Source: an uncultured Faecalibacterium sp. (lineage in GTDB: Bacteria > Bacillota > Clostridia > Oscillospirales > Ruminococcaceae). Taken from it: 64,000 nucleotides of DNA. Position numbers and translations under genes: made by a program. The notes under the pieces were generated by a model. It had not been told where the DNA came from and ran no database searches. It saw only the letters and a program-made list of their open reading frames with translations. This document shows positions 33,023-41,297 of the stretch, one piece after another; the stretch's first letter is position 1, and every line of letters starts with the position of its first letter. Location: the NCBI GenBank assembly GCA_934539245.1, contig CAKTCK010000008.1, positions 6,785-70,784 of the forward strand, written 5' to 3'.

Positions 33023-33286
33023 TTACTCTGCAAAGCCGGACTCCACCAGCTTGATCAGGCCGTCCACGGCAGCCTGCTCATCAGCGCCATCAGCGATGAT
33101 GCGGATGGTGGTGCCGCCAACGATACCCAGAGACAGAACGCCCAGCAGGCTCTTTGCGTTCACGCGGCGTTCTTCCTTTTCGACCCAGATGGAAGACTTG
33201 AACTCGTTTGCCTTCTGGATAAAGAAGGTAGCCGGACGAGCGTGCAGACCAACCTGATTTTCAACGGTAACTTCTTTTACGTACAT
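33023..33286 (-). CDS. ptsH: HPr family phosphocarrier protein
   Basis: An 87-residue HPr-fold protein. His15 is in VGLHARPATFF, the site phosphorylated by enzyme I, and Ser46 is in NAKSLLGVLSLG, the site used by HPr kinase for carbon catabolite control in Firmicutes. Presence of both residues favours HPr over Crh, which lacks His15. It stands alone rather than next to enzyme I, with its own leader and terminator, which is common in Clostridia. GGAGCGC precedes the ATG. Confidence 0.9.
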   Translation of the reverse strand: MYVKEVTVENQVGLHARPATFFIQKANEFKSSIWVEKEERRVNAKSLLGVLSLGIVGGTTIRIIADGADEQAAVDGLIKLVESGFAE

Positions 33287-33568
33287 AGTAAAGCGCTCCT
33301 ATCTAATATCGTTTTGGTGTACAAAAGCATAGTGTGCCTGTTGTGTTACACTCATTTTAGCGCAAGTCGAAACGGTTGTACAGTCCCCTTTTGCATTTTT
33401 GGCGCTTTTCCCAATGAAACAGGGAGCATTTTTCAGGTTTTGTACAAAGATAATAAAATTATACCCCGAAGGTTAGAGGGGTAATACAAAAGTTTTCAAC
33501 AACTTTTAGACTGCCGGGGAGTTTTCCTCTAAATTTTGTGTATTTTCACCGACATTTCCGGTGCCGGC
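33287..33568. other. Intergenic region upstream of the HPr gene
   Basis: About 280 bases without a gene. On the minus strand TGTACA and TAAAAT 17 bases apart could be the HPr promoter, and a further TATAAT occurs upstream near 33460, but neither has a convincing -35. The trmD gene ends at the other side without an obvious hairpin terminator. Confidence 0.35.
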
Positions 33569-34816
33569 TCACTCCTGCGCAGGGCCTGTGTAGCGCATCT
33601 GCACCAGGGCGCATTTACGCGTCACGGTGGGGTATTGCTGCGGGTCAAATTCCAGACTGGTGCTGCCGTCCAGCTGCCAGCCCATGCGGGTGTACAGTGC
33701 AATGGCACGGGTGTTGGTGTTCAGCACACTCAGTACCGGGTGCGCGTGCTCCGGCAGCTTTTTGCGGGCAAAATCCAGCAGCTTTGCGCCGATACCGTTG
33801 CCCCGGGCTTTTTCCGTGACGAACAGGTGCTCGATATGCCCCGCCTTGTGGCTGACGCACACCATGCCGTCCGGCACGTCCTTGGTGGTGTGCAGGTAGC
33901 ACACCCAGCCCGCCGCCTTTTCCTGCTGCAATTGCAGCAAAAACTGCGGTTCGGTCAGGGTGCGGCAGTATTCCGGCGTCCAGTTGTCGGCGCAGACAGC
34001 CTGCCGTCCCTCGGCAAACAGCTTTGCGGCGGCGGCAAACTGCTCGGTGGTCTTTACCAGACGGACATTCTCGCCCCGCTTCCACTTGGGCACTTCGGCA
34101 ATGGGGTGGCTTGCGCACCACTGCTCGTACAGCTCCGGGCGGCGCAGACGGGTGCGGGTGCGGCTCTGCTCGCCGCGCCATGCGTCGATTTTTGCATGGT
34201 CGCCGCCCAGCAGCACCTCGGGCACGGCGCGGCCTTCCCACACCTCAGGGCGGGTGTACTGGGGATATTCCAGCAGACCGTCCCAGTAGCTTTCCTCCTC
34301 GTAGCCCTTCTGCTCAGCCAATACGCCGGGCTTCAGGCGCAGCACGCTGTCTGCCACCACAAGGCTGGCAAGCTCGCCGCCGGTCAGGATATAATCACCG
34401 ATGGAGATCTCCTCGTCCGCAAAAGCCTCGATGACACGCTCGTCAATGCCCTCATAGTGGCCGCAGACCAGCGTCAGGTTGTCGTACTGTGCCAGCCGCT
34501 TTGCGTGCTCCTCGGTGTAGCGCTGCCCGCCCGCCGTCAGGAACACGATATGCGGGGCAGGGCGTCCCTGCTGGGCCACCTCGCGCTGCACCGCGCGCAA
34601 GCAGTCCGCGATGGGCTGGGCGTACAGCACCATGCCGCAGCCGCCGCCGTAGGGGTAGTCATCGGTCTGCTTCTGCTTGTTCAGGGTGTAATCCCGGATC
34701 TGGTGGCAGTGGGTCTCAATATAGCCCCGCTTTGCCGCCCGGCCGATGATGCTGGCATCCAGCACCTGCTGGCACATTTCCGGGAACAGGGTCACGATAT
34801 CCACACGCATTCCCAT
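33569..34816 (-). CDS. trmD: tRNA (guanine-37-N1)-methyltransferase fused to a GNAT acetyltransferase
   Basis: A 415-residue fusion. Residues 1-240 are TrmD, which methylates G37 of tRNAs to prevent frameshifting: MRVDIVTLFPEM, DDYPYGGGCGM, CGHYEGIDER and ISIGDYILTGGE (the S-adenosylmethionine knot) are all present. Residues 250-400 are a GNAT domain with the acetyl-CoA loop KARGNGIGAKL and NTRAIALYTRMGW. Normal TrmD has about 240-250 residues, so the GNAT domain is an addition with no frame break between them. The ATG at 34816 has GGAGGAG six bases upstream and lies three bases after rimM. The acetyl acceptor is unknown. Confidence 0.93.
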   Translation of the reverse strand: MGMRVDIVTLFPEMCQQVLDASIIGRAAKRGYIETHCHQIRDYTLNKQKQTDDYPYGGGCGMVLYAQPIADCLRAVQREVAQQGRPAPHIVFLTAGGQRYTEEHAKRLAQYDNLTLVCGHYEGIDERVIEAFADEEISIGDYILTGGELASLVVADSVLRLKPGVLAEQKGYEEESYWDGLLEYPQYTRPEVWEGRAVPEVLLGGDHAKIDAWRGEQSRTRTRLRRPELYEQWCASHPIAEVPKWKRGENVRLVKTTEQFAAAAKLFAEGRQAVCADNWTPEYCRTLTEPQFLLQLQQEKAAGWVCYLHTTKDVPDGMVCVSHKAGHIEHLFVTEKARGNGIGAKLLDFARKKLPEHAHPVLSVLNTNTRAIALYTRMGWQLDGSTSLEFDPQQYPTVTRKCALVQMRYTGPAQE

Positions 34817-34819
34817 GGC

Positions 34820-35356
34820 TTACTCCTCCTCCCTCTCGCTGTCAAAATCGTCATCCAGCAGGCCGGGGATGGGGGTGACGAGGATATAGCCCTCCGGCGG
34901 GTTGCGCTCTTTTAAAAAGGCATCCACCCCGGGGAACATATACTCCTTGCCGCCGGGTGCCTTGACGGTGTAGATATCCTGCGCACCCGGGTGGTCCACG
35001 CTGGTCACCACGCCGTACACCTTGCCGGTGTCGGCGTCCCGCACCTCGCACCCGATGAGGTCTGCCACATACCACCGGCCTGCGGGCAGGGTGGCATCGT
35101 TGCGGTCAAAGTAGAACACCTGCCCGCGCAGCGCCCGGGCGGCGTCCATATCGCTGACCCCTTCCAGCTGGAGCAGCGCCATCTGCCCCTGCGGACGGAT
35201 GGAAAGGATCTTATACGCCTTGCCGCCCTGCGCCGAAGGGTACAAGCGACCTGTTTTTTTCAAAAAATCCACCCCGTCGCACCAAAGCTCCAGCTTCATT
35301 TCCCCGCGCACACCGTGGGTGGTAACAACTTTTCCGGCTTCCAGATATTGCTGCAT
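34820..35356 (-). CDS. rimM: 16S rRNA processing protein RimM
   Basis: A 178-residue ribosome assembly factor that binds S19 and helps mature the 30S head. The N-terminal RimM barrel shows AGKVVTTHGVRGEMKLEL and the C-terminal PRC-barrel shows VADLIGCEVRDADTGKVYG then YTVKAPGGKEYMFPG. Length is normal. It is directly upstream of trmD in the usual Firmicutes order, but is separated from khpA by a 190-base stretch that contains a MITE-like repeat, so this pair may now have its own promoter. Confidence 0.95.
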   Translation of the reverse strand: MQQYLEAGKVVTTHGVRGEMKLELWCDGVDFLKKTGRLYPSAQGGKAYKILSIRPQGQMALLQLEGVSDMDAARALRGQVFYFDRNDATLPAGRWYVADLIGCEVRDADTGKVYGVVTSVDHPGAQDIYTVKAPGGKEYMFPGVDAFLKERNPPEGYILVTPIPGLLDDDFDSEREEE

Positions 35357-35374
35357 CGTTTTCTCCTGTAAGAA

Positions 35375-35494
35375 CCCTCTCAGTCAATGCCTGCGGCATT
35401 GCCAGCTCCCCCGAGGGGGGAGCTTTTTGACGAAGAGGTGGTGTATTGCTTGTTTGTCCAGAACGCTCCTGTGTACAGTCTGCGCCTGAGAGGG
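35375..35494. repeat. MITE-like repeat, copy B2
   Basis: Ends CCCTCTCAG (35375-35383) and CTGAGAGGG (35486-35494) match copy B1. The left part carries hairpin CAATGCC-TGC-GGCATTG and then CCAGCTCCCCC / GGGGGGAGCT with a T run, as in B1. The right part differs from B1 and lacks the second hairpin. It splits the khpA-rimM junction. Confidence 0.75.
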
Positions 35495-35506
35495 TTTTCT
35501 ATAACC

Positions 35507-35538
35507 AAAAAGGCCCCTTGCCGCAAGGGCAAAGGGCC
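35507..35538 (-). terminator. Terminator after khpA
   Basis: On the minus strand GGCCCTTTGCCCTTGC folds against GCAAGGGGCC and is followed by TTTTTGG, 10 bases after the khpA stop. It would separate rimM-trmD from the upstream SRP cluster. Confidence 0.75.
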
Positions 35539-35548
35539 AGTAGGGTGC

Positions 35549-35782
35549 TCAGTCGATCTCAACAAGGACCTTTTCATCGACCCGCACAGCAGCCGCGCGC
35601 ATCACCACACGAATGGCTTTTGCGATCCGGCCCTGCTTGCCGATGACACGGCCCATATCTCCCTCTGCCACGCTCAGGTGGTAGACGATGGTACCGTCCT
35701 CGCGGGGCTCGTCCACCGTGACCTTAACGGCGTCCTTATCCTCCACGAGACCGCGGGCAACTGCCAGCAACAGCTCCTGCAT
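35549..35782 (-). CDS. khpA: KH domain RNA-binding protein KhpA
   Basis: A 77-residue KH-domain protein (YlqC family). The RNA-binding GxxG loop is GKQG in MGRVIGKQGRIAKAIRVVMR. KhpA works with KhpB/Jag as an RNA chaperone and influences cell division and translation in Firmicutes. It sits in its usual place after rpsP (17 bases). Length and motif are normal. Confidence 0.95.
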   Translation of the reverse strand: MQELLLAVARGLVEDKDAVKVTVDEPREDGTIVYHLSVAEGDMGRVIGKQGRIAKAIRVVMRAAAVRVDEKVLVEID

Positions 35783-35799
35783 GAGTCAGCCCTCCCTAC

Positions 35800-36042
35800 T
35801 TACAGAATGTTGGACTTCTTCAGCAGGACACGAACGGTATCAGTGGGCTGAGCGCCGTTAGCGATCCACTGCTTTGCCTTCTCGGCATCGATCTTCACCT
35901 CAGAGGGCTCCTTGTTGGGATCGTAAGTGCCGATCTCCTCGATGAAGCGGCCATCGCGGGGGAAGCGGCTGTCAGCAACGACAACACGGTAGAAGGGAGC
36001 CTTCTTGGCGCCAACGCGGCGCAGACGAATCTTAACTGCCAT
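35800..36042 (-). CDS. rpsP: 30S ribosomal protein S16
   Basis: An 80-residue ribosomal protein. [19 protein letters not shown] is the family opening and [14 protein letters not shown] the central block. It binds 16S rRNA in the lower body of the small subunit. It lies between ffh and khpA, the standard Firmicutes order. GGAGGATATC precedes the ATG. Confidence 0.97.
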   Translation of the reverse strand: MAVKIRLRRVGAKKAPFYRVVVADSRFPRDGRFIEEIGTYDPNKEPSEVKIDAEKAKQWIANGAQPTDTVRVLLKKSNIL

Positions 36043-36111
36043 AATAGATATCCTCCAAAAATTGTTGTTTTTGATATATGTTACAAACCCCGCCGGGGTT
36101 GTATACCGTTG

Positions 36112-37467
36112 TTATTTCAGTCCGCGGAAGGCGTTGGGGTTGCCCATCATGCCGCCCAGACGGCGGGCAAAGCCCTTGGGGCTCTTCTTGAACTGCTTCA
36201 TCATCTTCTGCATCATCTCGTACTGCTTGAGCAGCTTGTTCACGTCCTCTACGCGGGTACCGCTGCCTGCGGCAATGCGGCGCTTGCGCTTGGGGTTGAT
36301 GATGGAGGGCTTTTCCCGCTCCTCTTTGGTCATGGAATAGATCATGGCCTCGATGCGGTCAAAGGCTTTTTCGTCGATCTGGCTGGCGTCGATGCCTGAT
36401 GCGCCGGGCAGCATGCTCAGCATAGCGCCTGCGCCGCCCATCTTGCGGATCTGGGCGAACTGCTCCAGCATATCGTTCATATCGAACTTGTTTTCCATCA
36501 GCCGCTTGGCGGTCTCCTCGGCGGCCTTTTCGTCGGCGGCATCCTGTGCGCGCTCGATCAGGCTGAGCACATCGCCCATGCCAAGGATGCGGCTTGCCAT
36601 GCGGTCCGGGTGGAACACATCCAAATCATCCAGCTTTTCGCCGGTGCCCTGAAACTTGATGGGCTTGCCGGTAACGGCCAGCACGGAAAGCGCTGCACCG
36701 CCGCGGGTATCGCCATCGGTCTTGGTGAGGATGATGCCATCCACGCCCACCGTCTCGTTGAAGGTCTTGGCCACGTTGACGGCATCCTGACCGGCCATGG
36801 CGTCCACGACCAGCAGGGTCTCGTCCACGGGAACGGCGGCCTTGATGTCCACCAGCTCCTGCATCAGCACTTCGTCGATCTGCAAGCGGCCTGCCGTATC
36901 CAGAATGACGATGTCGTTGCCGTAGTCTCTGGCGTGCGCCAGCGCCTTGCGGGCGATCTCCGGCGGCTTTGCGCCGGGCAGGGTGAACACCGGCGCACCG
37001 GCCTGCTTGCCCACCACCTGCAGCTGGTCAATAGCCGCAGGGCGGTAGATATCGCAGGCCACCAGCATGGGGCGGCGGCCCTGCTTGATATAGAACTTGG
37101 CAAGTTTTGCCGCGTGGGTGGTTTTACCGTTGCCCTGCAAGCCGCAGAGCATGATGACCGTCTGGCCCTTGTTCTTGATGTTCAGGCGGGCGGCTTCGCT
37201 GCCGCCCATGAGGGCTACCAGTTCCTCATTGACGATCTTGACCACCTGCTGGGCGGGGGTCAGGCTCTCCATGACCTCCTGCCCCATGGCGCGCTCAGAC
37301 ACCTTTGCACAGAAGTCCTTGGCAACCTTATAGTTGACATCGGCTTCCAGCAAAGCCATCCGCACCTCGCGCATGGCGGCCTTGATATCTGCCTCGGTCA
37401 GCTTGCCGTGACCGCGCAGCTTTTTGAATACACCGGCAAGGCGGTCGGTCAGAGATTCAAATGCCAT
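36112..37467 (-). CDS. ffh: Signal recognition particle protein Ffh
   Basis: A 451-residue SRP GTPase. The NG domain has GLQGNGKTTHAAKLA as G1, DTAGRLQ as G3 and TKTDGDTRGGAALS covering G4 and the insertion loop. The C-terminal M domain is methionine-rich (MKQFKKSPKGFARRLGGMMG) and binds 4.5S RNA and signal sequences. The third residue of G1 (N in QGNGKTT) is a common Clostridia variant. It is 26 bases downstream of ylxM, which modulates SRP. Confidence 0.97.
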   Translation of the reverse strand: MAFESLTDRLAGVFKKLRGHGKLTEADIKAAMREVRMALLEADVNYKVAKDFCAKVSERAMGQEVMESLTPAQQVVKIVNEELVALMGGSEAARLNIKNKGQTVIMLCGLQGNGKTTHAAKLAKFYIKQGRRPMLVACDIYRPAAIDQLQVVGKQAGAPVFTLPGAKPPEIARKALAHARDYGNDIVILDTAGRLQIDEVLMQELVDIKAAVPVDETLLVVDAMAGQDAVNVAKTFNETVGVDGIILTKTDGDTRGGAALSVLAVTGKPIKFQGTGEKLDDLDVFHPDRMASRILGMGDVLSLIERAQDAADEKAAEETAKRLMENKFDMNDMLEQFAQIRKMGGAGAMLSMLPGASGIDASQIDEKAFDRIEAMIYSMTKEEREKPSIINPKRKRRIAAGSGTRVEDVNKLLKQYEMMQKMMKQFKKSPKGFARRLGGMMGNPNAFRGLK

Positions 37468-37493
37468 TGTGCGGTGCTCCTTTCAAAATTCGA

Positions 37494-37877
37494 TCAGCTT
37501 TCGTTTGCTTCATCCATCGAGCGGATGATCTCCAGCATTTTTGTCAGCGTTTCCACATACTCCGTGGTGGTGATATTGGCGCGGGGGCCGGTGCACTCGA
37601 ACCGGGTGTCGATGACCAGCTGTTCCAGCTGCTCCAGCTTTTGCTGCACCCGCCGGTAGCGGGCTGCAAAGCCTACCTTTTCTTCCAGCTCCTTCAGGGT
37701 GGTCTCGCCGTGCTTGATGGCGTCCCGTGCGCCCTGCCGGGTGATGCCGAAGTTCTCGCCGATCTCGCTCAGCGAAAGGTCATCGTTATAATACTGGCGC
37801 AGCATCTCGCGCTGCTTCTGGGTAAGCACCTCGCCATAAAAATCCAGCAGATACCCCATTTCCAGATCTTTTGCCAT
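37494..37877 (-). CDS. ylxM: YlxM family SRP-associated DNA-binding protein
   Basis: A 127-residue helix-turn-helix protein of the UPF0122/YlxM family. The core LDFYGEVLTQKQREMLRQYY resembles sigma region 4, followed by LSEIGENFGITRQGARDAIK as the helix-turn-helix and a C-terminal coiled-coil-like tail. YlxM is the fixed upstream neighbour of ffh and has been linked to SRP GTPase control. It opens the ylxM-ffh-rpsP-khpA transcript, driven by the promoter at 37947-37975. Confidence 0.93.
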   Translation of the reverse strand: MAKDLEMGYLLDFYGEVLTQKQREMLRQYYNDDLSLSEIGENFGITRQGARDAIKHGETTLKELEEKVGFAARYRRVQQKLEQLEQLVIDTRFECTGPRANITTTEYVETLTKMLEIIRSMDEANES

Positions 37878-37946
37878 TGCTGTTGACCCCCGGTGCTCTG
37901 CTGTCTGTACTTGCTATGTTGTAAAGTTTTTTTGCTTTACGGATGG

Positions 37947-37975
37947 AGTATACCAGAACCCCTGCCCCTTGTCAA
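37947..37975 (-). promoter_or_regulatory. Promoter of the ylxM-ffh-rpsP operon
   Basis: On the minus strand TTGACA (37970-37975) and TATACT (37947-37952) with a 17-base spacer. The leader begins with a small stem, GTAAAG / CTTTAC, at 37921-37940. Confidence 0.85.
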
Positions 37976-38038
37976 GGGGATTTTGGAGTTTTTTCTGAAA
38001 TATCTGCCCAAAATTCGCTGTTTTTGCCAAAAGGCATC

Positions 38039-38068
38039 TTGACGCAGCCGGGTGCTTTGCGTTAGGAT
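38039..38068 (+). promoter_or_regulatory. Promoter of the cysteine-synthase-like gene
   Basis: TTGACG at 38039-38044 and TAGGAT at 38063-38068 with an 18-base spacer. The start codon GTG is 35 bases further on, after AAAGGAG. Confidence 0.55.
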
Positions 38069-38103
38069 AATAGTGTTGTATCCCAAGAGAAAGGAGTGCC
38101 CTT

Positions 38104-39015
38104 GTGCCGATCTACCCTAATTTTTACCAGACCCTTACCACTGCCTGTCCCATTGTGGAGCTGCGGGGCTACGCCGCCGCCTGCGGGCTGAAGGGGCATC
38201 TGTACGCTTATCTGGATTTTTACGGTCCCACCGGTACCGCCCGGGACGGCCTTGCCGAGGGGATGCTGGCCCTTGCCATTGAAAAAAAGCAGCTTGCTCC
38301 GGGACAGCCCATCATCGAAGCGGCTTCCGGCCCCTTTGCCACCGCCCTGACACTGGCCAGCCTGACCGCCGGGCACCCCATCGTACTGGTGATGCCGGAG
38401 GATGCCCCTGCCCTGCGGCAGGAGTACCTGCTGCGGCTGGGTGCACAGATCCGGCACAGCCCCGCCCGCAGCGGTCTGGCCGGGGCGCGGGCGCTGGCTG
38501 CGCAGACTGCCGCCGCAAACGGCTGGTACTATATGAACTGGCTCGCCAACGACGATAACCCGGAGTACCATCGCCGGGTCACCGGCCCTGCCATTGTGCA
38601 AAGCATTGCCCGACAGAACAAAAGCCTTGTGGACGCTATTACCATCGGGGTGGGCAGCGCCGGCACGGTGACCGGCGTGGGCGAGACCATCAAGGCATGG
38701 ACGAACGATGTGCGCATCGTGGCGGTGGAGCCGTACGAAAATCAGGTGCTGGGCGGCGGGCTTACCGGCCCGCACGGCATCCCGGATATCGGTTACGGCA
38801 TCGTGCCTGAAAACTACAACAGCTATGTGGTGGATAACGTTTCCGCCGTGGCAAGCCGGGATGCCCAGCGGGCTGCCCAGCAGGTGCTGCGCACCGATGC
38901 CATCCCCGCTTCGGTCAGCGCCGGTGCTGCCCTGCACGCCGCCGCCCAGCTGCTTGCCAATTGCAACAGCCGCGCTGCGCTGGCCATCTTCAGCGGCCGC
39001 GCCAGCATCGTGTAA
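38104..39015 (+). CDS. Cysteine synthase-like protein lacking the PLP lysine
   Basis: A 303-residue member of the fold type II PLP family, close to CysK. Retained blocks are GSAGTVTGVGETIKAW (residues 184-199, the phosphate loop), EPYENQVLGGGLTGPHG, and SAGAALHAA with Ser272. Two key sites are changed. The lysine that binds PLP in CysK (GxVKDR motif) is Arg47 in PTGTARDG, and the substrate loop SGNTG is SGPFAT (75-80). This predicts no PLP Schiff base and no normal synthase activity. The frame is intact and a promoter and GTG start are present, so it is likely a folded pseudoenzyme, perhaps regulatory. It is 38 bases before a MATE gene. Confidence 0.8.
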   Translation: MPIYPNFYQTLTTACPIVELRGYAAACGLKGHLYAYLDFYGPTGTARDGLAEGMLALAIEKKQLAPGQPIIEAASGPFATALTLASLTAGHPIVLVMPEDAPALRQEYLLRLGAQIRHSPARSGLAGARALAAQTAAANGWYYMNWLANDDNPEYHRRVTGPAIVQSIARQNKSLVDAITIGVGSAGTVTGVGETIKAWTNDVRIVAVEPYENQVLGGGLTGPHGIPDIGYGIVPENYNSYVVDNVSAVASRDAQRAAQQVLRTDAIPASVSAGAALHAAAQLLANCNSRAALAIFSGRASIV

Positions 39016-39053
39016 GCGGCTGTTTTTATAAATAGGAAAGAAGGACGTTTTTC

Positions 39054-40382
39054 ATGACCAAGGACATGACCAGCGGTGCCATTACGCCGCTGCTGATCAA
39101 ATTTACCATTCCACTGGTGCTGGGCAACCTGTTCCAGCTTACCTATAACGCCGCCGACAGCATCATCGTGGGCAAGTTTGTGGGCGAGGATGCACTGGCT
39201 GCCGTGGGCACCTCGAACCCTCTGATGACCCTTGCCATCCTGTTCATCAACGGGATGTGTCTGGGCGCGGGTATTCTGGTCAGCACCGCCTTTGGCGCGG
39301 GAGACACCAAGCTGGTGGAGCGGCAGGTATCCACCACCGCCATTGCGGGCACGGTGTTCTCCCTGACTTTCTCTGCCCTGTGCGTACTGCTGGCAGACCC
39401 GTTGCTGCGGCTGCTGCAGGTGCCCACCGCCATTCTGCCCATTGCGGTGAACTACCTGCGCATCGTATTTGCGGGGCTGATCTTTACCTTCTTCTATAAC
39501 TTTCTGGCTGCCACCATGCGTGCGCTGGGCGACAGCAAGAGCGCGCTGTATTTTTTGATGATCAGCGCAGTGCTGAACATTGGCGGCGATTTGTTTTTTG
39601 TGGAGGCGCTGGGCTGGGGCAGCGAGGGCTGCGCCCTTTCCACCGTACTCAGCGAGGCTGCCTGCTGCCTGCTGTGCGTGGTGTACATCCGTTACAAAGT
39701 GCCGGTTTTACAGCTGGGCAGACGGTGGCTGGTGTATGACGGCAAGCTGCTGCGCAAGACCGTGAGCTACGGCTGGGCCAGTGCCATGCAGCAGGCCACA
39801 GTGCAGCTGGGCAAAATTGCGGTGCAGGCCATCGTGAACACCATGGGCGTCAACGCCATGGCGGCTTTTACCGCCGCCTCCCGCATCGACGACTTTGCCT
39901 ACACCCCGCAGCAGAACATCGGTCACGCCATGACCACCCTGATGGCGCAGAACCGGGGCGCGGGCAAGACCGACCGGGTGCGGCAGGGCTACCACTGCGG
40001 TATGCGCATCGAGTTTGCCTACGGCATCCTGCTTACCGCCGTCTGCCTGCTGTTTGCCCAGCCCATCATCCGGCTGTTCGCCACCGACCCTGCCGTGGTA
40101 GACTTGGGCGTGCGGTTCTTGCGCACCAGCGCCCTGTTCTATATGCTGCCCGCCGCCACCAACGGCATTCAGGGCTTTTTCCGTGGCATGGGCGATTTGA
40201 AGGTCACCCTGAACAGCAGTATGCTGAACATGGGCGGCCGGGTGGCTGCCGCTGCCCTGTTTGTGCTGGTGCTGAAAATGGATATTGAAGCCCTGCCCTT
40301 CAGCTACGCCGTGGGCTGGCTGCTGATGCTGCTGTACGAGCTGCCCATGCTGGTACGGTTTCTGCGCAGCAGCGAGATATAA
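39054..40382 (+). CDS. MATE family efflux transporter
   Basis: A 442-residue, twelve-helix transporter of the MATE family. The opening LLIKFTIPLVLGNLFQLTYN, then DSIIVGKFVGEDALAAVG and the second-half copy (DDFAYTPQQNIGHAMTTLMAQN) show the usual two homologous halves. MATE proteins export drugs or metabolites using sodium or protons. It follows the cysteine-synthase-like gene by 38 bases and ends before a bidirectional terminator. The substrate is unknown. Confidence 0.93.
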   Translation: MTKDMTSGAITPLLIKFTIPLVLGNLFQLTYNAADSIIVGKFVGEDALAAVGTSNPLMTLAILFINGMCLGAGILVSTAFGAGDTKLVERQVSTTAIAGTVFSLTFSALCVLLADPLLRLLQVPTAILPIAVNYLRIVFAGLIFTFFYNFLAATMRALGDSKSALYFLMISAVLNIGGDLFFVEALGWGSEGCALSTVLSEAACCLLCVVYIRYKVPVLQLGRRWLVYDGKLLRKTVSYGWASAMQQATVQLGKIAVQAIVNTMGVNAMAAFTAASRIDDFAYTPQQNIGHAMTTLMAQNRGAGKTDRVRQGYHCGMRIEFAYGILLTAVCLLFAQPIIRLFATDPAVVDLGVRFLRTSALFYMLPAATNGIQGFFRGMGDLKVTLNSSMLNMGGRVAAAALFVLVLKMDIEALPFSYAVGWLLMLLYELPMLVRFLRSSEI

Positions 40383-40403
40383 GAAAACGCTTTCGAACCA
40401 TAA

Positions 40404-40443
40404 AACGGAGCTGCCGCACATCCCCCTGTGCAGCAGCTCCGTT
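40404..40443. terminator. Bidirectional terminator after the MATE gene
   Basis: ACGGAGCTGC pairs with GCAGCTCCGT, with extra pairing of GCACA/TGTGC inside. TTCTGTTTTTA follows on the plus strand. The sugar transferase gene converges from the right. Confidence 0.85.
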
Positions 40444-40449
40444 CTGTTT

Positions 40450-41121
40450 TTATTCTCCGTACTCCATAAACATTGCACGGACTGTAAGAAAAATAATCTT
40501 CCAATCCACCCAGAAGCTGCGCTCCTGTATGTACTTCAAATCTAGCGCCACCCACTCGTCAAAGCTCATTTCGTTGCGGTGGGGTGCGATCTGCCAGTAG
40601 CAGCTCAGTCCCGGGGTAACGTACAACCGCTGACGCTGGTAGTCGTTGTACAGCTCCACCTCCCGGGGCAGTGCAGGGCGCGGACCCACAATGCTCATAT
40701 CCCCGTGCAGCACATTGAACAGCTGCGGCAGCTCGTCCAGACTGGTCTTGCGCAGAAAATGCCCTACCCGGGTAATGCGGGGATCTCCTTTTATCTTGAA
40801 CACCGGGCCGTCCATCTGGTTTTTGCTCAGCAGCTCGTTCAGACGTTCCTCGGCATCCGGGCACATGGTTCGGAACTTATACAGCCAGAATAACTTTCCG
40901 TCCCGGCCTACCCGCCGCTGCCGGAAAATCGCCCCTGCTCCGGGGCTGTCCAGCACGACGGCAAGGCTGATAAGCAACGCCAGCGGTGCAAGCAGGATCA
41001 GCGCCAGCAGGGAGAACAGGATATCCTGCGCACGGCGCAGCGCCCAGTAATACCGATGACTGCGCAGCATCTCCTCCCGGTCAATAAAAAGCTGCGAAGA
41101 AGTGCTTGATGTAAGCTCCAT
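40450..41121 (-). CDS. Membrane sugar transferase (undecaprenyl-phosphate glycosyl-1-phosphate transferase type)
   Basis: A 223-residue protein of the bacterial sugar transferase family (WcaJ/PglC type), which attaches the first sugar phosphate to undecaprenyl phosphate in glycan synthesis. A membrane helix is near residues 28-50 (ILFSLLALILLAPLALLI). Catalytic blocks are KFRTMCPDAE, LRKTSLDELPQLFN and GDMSIVGPRPALPREVE. The start ATG 41121 has AGGAG 11 bases upstream, a long spacing, so the start is less certain. The gene is isolated: no other glycosyltransferases adjoin it, only rodA behind a terminator. Confidence 0.9.
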   Translation of the reverse strand: MELTSSTSSQLFIDREEMLRSHRYYWALRRAQDILFSLLALILLAPLALLISLAVVLDSPGAGAIFRQRRVGRDGKLFWLYKFRTMCPDAEERLNELLSKNQMDGPVFKIKGDPRITRVGHFLRKTSLDELPQLFNVLHGDMSIVGPRPALPREVELYNDYQRQRLYVTPGLSCYWQIAPHRNEMSFDEWVALDLKYIQERSFWVDWKIIFLTVRAMFMEYGE

Positions 41122-41241
41122 CCAATGATCCACTCCTGCCTGTGAAAAATTTGTAGAATCTACTAATATTTTACCATAAAACAGGACGTGATTCAAGCAG
41201 ATAAAGTACAGCTGTCCTTCTACATCCTGCCGCTCCACCAA

Positions 41242-41277
41242 AGAGGGCGCTGCACCAAGCACGATGCAGCGCCCTCT
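41242..41277 (-). terminator. Terminator after rodA
   Basis: AGAGGGCGCTGCA pairs with TGCAGCGCCCTCT around a ten-base loop, 20 bases after the rodA stop. The T run is short. Confidence 0.75.
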
Positions 41278-41297
41278 GGAAAAAGCCCTTTATTCTG

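Noticed and set aside
37966-37980. Palindrome CCCCTTGTCAAGGGG as a terminator
   Set aside because: It overlaps the TTGACA of the ylxM promoter and has no T run, so it is more likely incidental.
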